Below are positions 58,581 to 64,000 of a stretch of 64,000 nt of DNA, piece after piece. The position numbers and the translations under genes were made by a program. Source of the DNA: Ligilactobacillus faecis (GTDB taxonomy: Bacteria > Bacillota > Bacilli > Lactobacillales > Lactobacillaceae); NCBI RefSeq assembly GCF_029889745.1, contig NZ_CP123639.1, positions 2,151,501 through 2,215,500 of the forward strand, read 5' to 3'. A model generated the notes under the pieces. The model made no database searches and was not told the DNA's origin. It worked only from the letters and a program-made list of their open reading frames with translations. Numbering within the stretch: position 1 is the stretch's first letter; each line of letters starts with the position of its first letter.

Positions 58581-59726
58581 TTACGCAAGCTTTTGATAAA
58601 GATAAAAACTGAGCAAAGCACTAGCTAGTAAAAAAACATTCAAACAGCCAACTATATTGACTAAAGCTATTTTTTCACCTAGCGCTCCGATCAAAAAAGA
58701 AGCAGTTGTCAAAAGCGCCGAGATCATTAGATTGCTGACTGAAATGATCGTCGCTCGGACATTTGCATAAGCAAGTGCTTGGAGTTTATTTTCTAAAATA
58801 ACGTTCCAGATCTCATAGACAACATTCACGCTCACCAAGCTCAATAAAATAATACTCAACTTCTGCTCTAAAAAGAGCGCAAACAACACTAAGCTAATAC
58901 TTTGTAAGCTCCAAACTAAAAGATCTTCTTGAATGATCTTTGAAAGACGATAAGTAAAAAAGACTGCTATCGCGCCTAAAAAAGAAAGGATCCCAAAGAT
59001 CGTAGAAACAAGACTGACATTTAGTTTGAGCGTTTCTAAGATCAACGGTCCATATTGATAACTGATCGTCACTGCAGTTGCTGAAAAACAGGTCGTCGCA
59101 AGTAAAGGAAGTGCCCTTTTTTCACGTAAAAAGAAAGTCCTTAACTCAGCCAATAAAAGTTTGAAAGTCTTACTATCCTCTTCAGTAGTTATTAAATTTT
59201 TAGTGTCGATCTGAGTACATAATAAAAATGCTATCGCTCGACCACTAAGCCCAAGGATAAAGAGCAGTGTCCAAGAGTACTGTGCGATCCAACCACCAGA
59301 AAAGTTTCCAAGCGCAGTCGCTAAAACGCCAACTGCAGTAAAAACACTAGCATATTTCAAATAATTTTGTTTTTCTTTAGATGAAAGACTTTCATATAAT
59401 AATGAAATATCAGTTCCAGATATCAAAGCTAAACCTAAAGCAAACAATAAAAAACTTATATAAAGCAATATATGTATTTTAGGAACAAAATATGCTAGAA
59501 GATAAATAAAACAAAGAGTTTCCCCTAAAAGTAACGCTTTTTTATGCCCGATCCGATCTGAGATCAAACCTGAAGGAAGCTCAAAAATAACTTGACAGAT
59601 CGTAAAAAAGCCTTCAAGTAAAGCGATCTGCGTGATCGTCCAGCCTTGACTTTTCAAATAGATCATCCACACAACAATTTCCAACATCAAATTAGAAAAA
59701 CCATTATATAATAGTAATTTTCGCAT
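58581..59726 (-). CDS. MFS transporter, substrate unknown
   Basis: A 381-residue membrane protein with about twelve hydrophobic helices. The loop 2-3 motif ELPSGLISDRIGHKKALLLGE near residue 55 is the MFS signature. No substrate-specific residue set is recognised. Drug or metabolite efflux is plausible. AAAGGGGGG precedes ATG. It lies between the zinc-responsive rpsN and IS copy 2. Confidence 0.85.
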   Translation of the reverse strand: MRKLLLYNGFSNLMLEIVVWMIYLKSQGWTITQIALLEGFFTICQVIFELPSGLISDRIGHKKALLLGETLCFIYLLAYFVPKIHILLYISFLLFALGLALISGTDISLLYESLSSKEKQNYLKYASVFTAVGVLATALGNFSGGWIAQYSWTLLFILGLSGRAIAFLLCTQIDTKNLITTEEDSKTFKLLLAELRTFFLREKRALPLLATTCFSATAVTISYQYGPLILETLKLNVSLVSTIFGILSFLGAIAVFFTYRLSKIIQEDLLVWSLQSISLVLFALFLEQKLSIILLSLVSVNVVYEIWNVILENKLQALAYANVRATIISVSNLMISALLTTASFLIGALGEKIALVNIVGCLNVFLLASALLSFYLYQKLA

Positions 59727-59914
59727 AAAAACCCCCCTTTACTTGCTGAATTATAACATATCCGCCCATTAAATATTTAGTCACTGTGAGGATCTAAGTA
59801 GGAATTTTTCAACTCATCCTTTATGCTAAAGTATTACCCTTTTTTCACTACAACTTACTGTTTTTAACTATTTTTGATATAAAATAAAAGGGTATTCGTC
59901 AACTGATATGGATA

Positions 59915-59949
59915 TTCCTACAAACACTTCCTACAAACACTTCCTACAA
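59915..59949. repeat. 13-bp tandem repeat, 2.7 copies
   Basis: TTCCTACAAACAC is repeated at 59915 and 59928, with a partial third unit TTCCTACAA at 59941, six bases before the IS copy. The rest of the gap 59727-59914 is AT-rich with no recognisable gene. Confidence 0.85.
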
Positions 59950-59997
59950 TAGAATTGATCTGAGACCCGTCAAGTGAACAACTAAATAATTAAAATT

Positions 59998-60729
59998 CTA
60001 GGCAGCCTGATTCCGGTATTCTTCTGGAGTCAGGCTGTTTAGTTTTATTTGGTAACGTTGGGTATTGTAGAACTTGATATAGTTTTCGATCATTTCTACA
60101 AGTTCTCCATATGTTTCACATTTTAGCCAATAATAACATTCTGTCTTGAAATGACTCCAAAAACTTTCCATTGGTGCGTTATCGATACATTTCCCCACTC
60201 GAGACATACTTCTTGTAACACCATGCCTTGAGGTCAACCGAAGATATTCCTTTGAAGTATATTGAAATCCACGATCACTGTGAAGAAGTAGATTAGCTTC
60301 ATTTAAATGCGTGAATGCTTTTTCTAAAGTCTTCATGACAAGCCGATTATCATTTCTTTTACTAATTTCAAAACTTATGATAGATCCATCGTATAGATCT
60401 TTGATCGCACTTAAATAAGCTTTTTGTCCTAAGCCATATTCTAAATAAGTGACATCAGTCACCCACTTTTGATTAGGTCTAGTAGCGGAAAAATCACGAC
60501 CTAAAGTATTTTCTTCGTAGTTTAAATGTTCTGAACGAGTACAACCTCGGCGTTTGCGACGAATTACTGAATATAAACCAAGGACTCTCATTAAGCGACG
60601 AATACGTTTGAAGTTATATTGTTTTTGATACTTTCGATTGATAAGAAGAGTCATTCTTCTAGAACCGTAAATTCCATTTAAAGCATGAAATTCTTTTTTT
60701 ATGATCTCACTTAACCATTCATTTTCCAA
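59998..60729 (-). CDS. IS3 transposase OrfB (integrase core), copy 2
   Basis: Same 243 residues as the first copy, with the DDE core intact. Expression requires the A7 slippery site at 60906-60912 to join orfA with the open frame that runs upstream of this ATG. Confidence 0.9.
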   Translation of the reverse strand: MENEWLSEIIKKEFHALNGIYGSRRMTLLINRKYQKQYNFKRIRRLMRVLGLYSVIRRKRRGCTRSEHLNYEENTLGRDFSATRPNQKWVTDVTYLEYGLGQKAYLSAIKDLYDGSIISFEISKRNDNRLVMKTLEKAFTHLNEANLLLHSDRGFQYTSKEYLRLTSRHGVTRSMSRVGKCIDNAPMESFWSHFKTECYYWLKCETYGELVEMIENYIKFYNTQRYQIKLNSLTPEEYRNQAA

Positions 60730-60878
60730 AGTACATTGTGATTTTGGAGCAGTTAAATAACGATAATACCCTGAGCGCGATACATTTAAGATCGCACAAA
60801 GGATCCAGAGTTCAATTTGTGGAAACTCTTTAAGAACTTCCTGAATAGCTTTAAAACGCAGATTTTTAGGTATAAAGC

Positions 60879-61568
60879 TTATCTCCTCCTTTCGAGTTCG
60901 TCCAATTTTTTTAAAACGATATTTTCTGCTTCTAGATATTTATTACGTTCTTTCAAACGTAGGATCTCAAGCTTGAGACGCTCAGTTTCAGAAAGAGTCT
61001 TATAATCACGATCTTTAACTGTTTTACCACGATTATCGTATAATGCCTTTTCGCCATCTACTTCAAACTTTTTGACCCAATTATAGACTTGGGAATAAGA
61101 AACATTATATTTATCGATCGCTTTGTGATAATTCTTATTATTAGCAAGTGTATACTGAACTATTTCGAGCCGTTCCTTAAAAGTAGTTTTACGTCCATGT
61201 TTCATTCTATTACGACCTCCAATGGTAGCTTTAAAGCCTTTTCCATTAGTATACAAGTTGATCCATTTACGTAAAACCGAAACACTCGAAATATTGTATT
61301 TATCACAAATTTTCTTTGGTGAACGTCCATTTTCTAAATATTCTAGAACCGCAGTTGTTTTTAATTCAACTGAATATTCTTTCCAGGTTCTAGACTCTTT
61401 TAAGCCATCTAAACCGCCAGCTTTGTATTTTCTGATCCAATTATCAAATGTATTTTTAGAAATGGTATATTTCCGGCAGATAAAGTACTTACTATATTGT
61501 CCACTAAGATACTCGGAGACTGCCTGGTATCTTTCTTCAAGTGTATGTTTAGTAGTTCTTCTAGACAT
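60879..61568 (-). CDS. IS3 transposase OrfA, copy 2
   Basis: Same 229-residue helix-turn-helix protein as in copy 1, with no substitutions by reading. ATG 61568 has AGGGGG upstream. Confidence 0.88.
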   Translation of the reverse strand: MSRRTTKHTLEERYQAVSEYLSGQYSKYFICRKYTISKNTFDNWIRKYKAGGLDGLKESRTWKEYSVELKTTAVLEYLENGRSPKKICDKYNISSVSVLRKWINLYTNGKGFKATIGGRNRMKHGRKTTFKERLEIVQYTLANNKNYHKAIDKYNVSYSQVYNWVKKFEVDGEKALYDNRGKTVKDRDYKTLSETERLKLEILRLKERNKYLEAENIVLKKLDELERRR

Positions 61569-61649
61569 AAAAAATCCCCCTAGAGTGATCACAGAATCTT
61601 TATTATTTCCGTGTCCACTCTAGGGGAATCATATCAAATTGTGGGGAGT

Positions 61650-62978
61650 GTTTTTTTACGCAAATATACAATCAATTCGTAAAAAGAAAAATTGTTGATT
61701 AGCAAAACCGTAACAACTTCGTTTTAAGAGTTTGATCTTTCGATTGATACCCTCCAAAGGACCATTGGAATATTTTGAAGTTACGCTATTTATTAGATAG
61801 CTGCGATTTTTACGGAAAGTACGAATAGTCGTATCCATCTCTGTATTGGTGCGCTCATAACTATCGAGAACCTCATTCAAAGTAGTAATGTCTTTATTCT
61901 TCAAAGCTAAGGTAATATCTTGGTAAGTCTGATAAACTATTTTGAATTCAGAAAATTTATTGATGATCAAGTCGATCGCATTCTGTTGAGTCATATATTC
62001 ATTGATTCCCCTAAGATAGACAACATTTTTAGGGTCGATCTCATCAGATTTCTTATGGAATAAACGCCACTGTGATTTGAGAATCTTGTATTCTCGACTA
62101 TGCTTATTGAGTGATCTAGTGAGAGCGATTCGACAACTGTCTAAAGCACGTCCGGCTAGCTGAACTATATGAAACCGATCAATAATAATCTTGGCATTCG
62201 GGAAAAGTCGGCGAATGAAGCGCTGGTATTGAGCGTTTAAATCAATGACGACTGATTCCACTTGATCACGTTCAAACTTTGAGTAACGATTTTCAAAATA
62301 ATTGATAATGGTAGAAGATAGTCTATCTGGGAGTTTAACAACTAACTTATGAGTTTGTGCATCACAACAGATAAAAGAAGTTGTATTTTTAATCGAACGA
62401 AATTCATCAAAACAAAGATTCTTGGGCAAAACAGGTACTCGATATTGAGGTTTGATCCGTTCGACAATAGTTCTTCGAACACTACTAGCAGAGCAATGAC
62501 AGATGCGAGCGATAAGTTCACCGTTCAAACCTTCCCTAGCTAATAACATGATCTGATTTTTTAGTTTACGAGAAAGAGTTTGATTAGGCTTAGTCAATTC
62601 AGAGGTCGCACCGAAAGTTGTGCGACAATTTTTACATTGATAGCGTTGTTTATGAAGGATCATTTCATAACGTATACCGTTTAAACTTGGTAAACGTACG
62701 TGAGCTTTAGCGAAACCATTTTTATTAACAGTGGCAAAGCCACAATTTCGACAACGGCTGATAGGATAAGATAGTACAGCTTTGATCAAAACTAATTTCT
62801 CTGTGCCATTATTTAAATTATCGATAACATCAATAACTTTGAGATTAGGGTCTTTAATATTTAGAAGTTTTAGTATACAATCGTTATGGGACATTTAAAT
62901 TCTCTCCTTTACGTGGTTTGTGGTGAATTCATTGTATAACGAGAGGGCATTAAATGTCCTTTTTTTGCGCAAAAAAAC
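61650..62978 (-). mobile_element. ISL3-family insertion sequence
   Basis: About 1.33 kb bounded by inverted repeats GTTTTTTTACGCAAA (61650-61664) and the complement of GTTTTTTTGCGCAAA (62964-62978). It holds one intact transposase gene. It lies only 12 bases from IS3 copy 2. Exact outer limits and the expected 8-base duplication were not confirmed. Confidence 0.75.
61656..62894 (-). CDS. ISL3-family transposase
   Basis: A 412-residue DDE transposase. The N-terminal zinc-binding domain (CRNCGFATVNKNG, then YQCKNCRTTFG) covers residues 45-100, with a helix-turn-helix near 130. The catalytic residues lie in CFDEFRS near 165, VVIDLNAQYQ near 217 and GPLEGINRKIK near 380. It appears full-length. 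AAAGGAGAG precedes ATG 62894. Its stop lies inside the left inverted repeat, common for compact elements. Confidence 0.92.
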   Translation of the reverse strand: MSHNDCILKLLNIKDPNLKVIDVIDNLNNGTEKLVLIKAVLSYPISRCRNCGFATVNKNGFAKAHVRLPSLNGIRYEMILHKQRYQCKNCRTTFGATSELTKPNQTLSRKLKNQIMLLAREGLNGELIARICHCSASSVRRTIVERIKPQYRVPVLPKNLCFDEFRSIKNTTSFICCDAQTHKLVVKLPDRLSSTIINYFENRYSKFERDQVESVVIDLNAQYQRFIRRLFPNAKIIIDRFHIVQLAGRALDSCRIALTRSLNKHSREYKILKSQWRLFHKKSDEIDPKNVVYLRGINEYMTQQNAIDLIINKFSEFKIVYQTYQDITLALKNKDITTLNEVLDSYERTNTEMDTTIRTFRKNRSYLINSVTSKYSNGPLEGINRKIKLLKRSCYGFANQQFFFLRIDCIFA

Positions 62979-63005
62979 TGGTATGGAATTTTTCATCCAT
63001 ACCAG
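62978..63005 (-). terminator. Hairpin completing a terminator with the ISL3 end
   Basis: CTGGTATGGA pairs with TCCATACCAG around 8 bases. The TTTTTTT that makes it a terminator on the minus strand is part of the ISL3 inverted repeat. Confidence 0.65.
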
Positions 63006-63024
63006 AAAGTGTATACCCAAATAA

Positions 63025-63062
63025 AAGAGGCAAAACGTTGATATAACAGCGTTTTGCCTCTT
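63025..63062 (-). terminator. Terminator of tRNA-Arg
   Basis: AAGAGGCAAAACG and its complement (63025-63037 with 63050-63062) form a 13-bp stem followed by TTTATTT on the minus strand. Confidence 0.85.
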
Positions 63063-63089
63063 CTTAACTAGTATTAACTTCATTTAAAA

Positions 63090-63163
63090 TGATTCGGGTG
63101 AGATTCGAACTCACGACCTACGGTTTAGAAGACCGTTGCTCTATCCAACTGAGCTACCGAACC
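63090..63163 (-). tRNA. tRNA-Arg (anticodon TCT)
   Basis: 74 bases fold as a full cloverleaf. The acceptor stem is GGTTCGG with CCGAATC and discriminator A. The D arm holds AGCTCAGTTGGATAGAGC. The anticodon stem is ACGGT with loop CTTCTAA around TCT, and the T arm carries GTTCGAATC. No CCA is encoded. It reads AGA/AGG codons. Confidence 0.95.
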
Positions 63164-63247
63164 ATCGCAACGAAATTAATTATACCTTTTAAACTATTCT
63201 ACTGTCAATAATTAGTCTAGAAAAAATTAAGAAATTATCGATAAAGC

Positions 63248-64000
63248 TTATTCATTTTTTAAGCCCTTGAATAAGCGATCTAAAAAGCCGCCTTCTTCTG
63301 TGACTTCATCACCAGACGCTTCAGCAAAAGCCTTCAAAGCGAGTTTTTGTTGCTTATTCAAATTCCTTGGGACTTGAACTTTGACTGTGACCCTTTCATC
63401 ACCGTTTCCAGCTCCATGCAAACGTGGTGCACCTTTGCCACGTAAGCGGAAAGTTGTACCAGTTTGCGTTCCTGCTGGGATCTTTAATTTGACATCCCCA
63501 TGAACAGTCTTCACTTGGATCTCATCCCCTAAAGTTGCTTGCACAAAACTGATCGGTTGTTCAAGATAGATCTCAGAGCCGTCACGCTTGAAGATGTCAC
63601 TTGGAGCTACATTAAAGACGATAAAGAGATCGCCATATGGACCTCCGTTTACTCCAGCTTCACCTTGCCCTTGTAAACGCATTTGGTTACCATCTTCAAC
63701 ACCAGCTGGGACTTTGACTTCCACAACATGTTTTTTCCGCACATGTCCTGAACCATGACACGTTGTACATTTATCTTTGATCTCTTTTCCGGTCCCACCA
63801 CAAACTTCACATTCTTGTTGAGTCATGATCCGACCAAGCGGTGTTTGCCGTTCAACTTGGACAAACCCCCGCCCACCACAGTGCGAACACGTAACTGGAG
63901 ATGTTCCAGGTTTAGCACCTGAACCACCACACGTATCACATTCTTCTTCGCGAGTATATTCGATCTCAGTCGTTTTTCCAAAGATCGCTTCTTCAAAAGT
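63248..64000 (-). CDS. dnaJ: Chaperone DnaJ, N-terminus outside window
   Basis: The frame is open to the window edge and continues past the internal ATG near 63826, so about 250 C-terminal residues are visible. The zinc-finger repeats [24 protein letters not shown] and CTTCHGSG lie at the start of the visible part, followed by the two substrate-binding beta domains. It is the Hsp40 partner of DnaK and works with ClpB, also encoded here. The tRNA-Arg gene follows. Confidence 0.95.
   Translation of the reverse strand, partial: TFEEAIFGKTTEIEYTREEECDTCGGSGAKPGTSPVTCSHCGGRGFVQVERQTPLGRIMTQQECEVCGGTGKEIKDKCTTCHGSGHVRKKHVVEVKVPAGVEDGNQMRLQGQGEAGVNGGPYGDLFIVFNVAPSDIFKRDGSEIYLEQPISFVQATLGDEIQVKTVHGDVKLKIPAGTQTGTTFRLRGKGAPRLHGAGNGDERVTVKVQVPRNLNKQQKLALKAFAEASGDEVTEEGGFLDRLFKGLKNE

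Larger units (their letters stand above)
59955..61637 (-). mobile_element. IS3-family (IS150-like) insertion sequence, copy 2
   Basis: Identical over its full length by reading to the copy at 47595-49277 and in the same orientation. No clean target duplication is seen with the same limits (left flank ends GAA, right flank starts ATT). One end may have been rearranged, or an ISL3-family element may have landed beside it. Confidence 0.9.

Noticed and set aside
59915-59949. CRISPR-like array
   Set aside because: Units are only 13 bases and directly abutting with no spacers; it is a simple tandem repeat.
63248-63826. dnaJ as a complete 192-residue gene starting at 63826
   Set aside because: The frame continues upstream to the window edge with two further CxxCxGxG repeats, so this is the middle of dnaJ.

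Overview
The window is a chromosomal segment of a low-GC Gram-positive bacterium, most likely Lactobacillaceae. I lean towards Ligilactobacillus or a close relative, but the species cannot be fixed by reading alone. Support comes from the gene order (ytpP/ytpR/sftA/murC, ecsAB-hit-prsA, pfkA-pyk, dnaG-rpoD-trmK, glyQS-recO-era-dgkA-ybeY-phoH, rpsU-yqeY), two T-box leaders, a lipoprotein PrsA, and frequent TTG starts. Nearly all genes lie on the minus strand. GATC is strikingly common in the core genes.

Layout. 1-4 kb: the 5' part of murC, an ATP-grasp ligase with an alpha/beta esterase, and a divergent second esterase. 4-13 kb: sftA, a Gfo/Idh oxidoreductase and a Gtf3-like glycosyltransferase that split the ytp cluster, then ytpR, ytpP, trmB, ytmP and ecsBA. 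13-15 kb, plus strand: hit, a small anchored protein and prsA. 15-22 kb: RNase H, yhaM, ylbF, a bifunctional penicillin-binding protein, argR, a decayed IS200/IS605 tnpB and a Crp/Fnr regulator. 22-29 kb: pyk, pfkA, dnaE and a DUF2929 protein. 29-38 kb: clpB, pepT, a Nif3-like protein, trmK, rpoD and dnaG. 38-46 kb: glyS, glyQ (T-box), recO, era, dgkA, ybeY, phoH, yqeY and rpsU. 46-54 kb: a PPDK regulatory protein, an IS3-family element, nfo, three glycosyltransferases and a YitT protein. 54-64 kb: aspS, hisS (T-box), tpx, a zinc-free rpsN with a Zur-type operator, an MFS transporter, a second identical IS3 copy, an ISL3-family element, tRNA-Arg(TCT) and the 3' part of dnaJ.

Most of the content is housekeeping: translation fidelity, RNA processing, replication start, glycolysis and envelope synthesis. 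The accessory parts are the esterase/ATP-grasp group, the glycosyltransferase operon and the insertion sequences near 47-49 and 60-63 kb.

The most unusual signal is a recurrent 5'-leader design. In about ten leaders a strong Shine-Dalgarno (GAAAGGA type) lies roughly 30-90 bases before the start codon. A hairpin separates the two, often with arms GCTATAT and ATATAGC. In most copies a TTTC-rich stretch just after the Shine-Dalgarno could alternatively pair with it. Genes downstream are clpB, ylbF, phoH, tpx, the PPDK regulator, glyQ, hisS, trmB, a glycosyltransferase and, less directly, argR. Several of these leaders are long (140-280 bases), start from recognisable promoters and carry further stems. 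This could be a shared translational control element.
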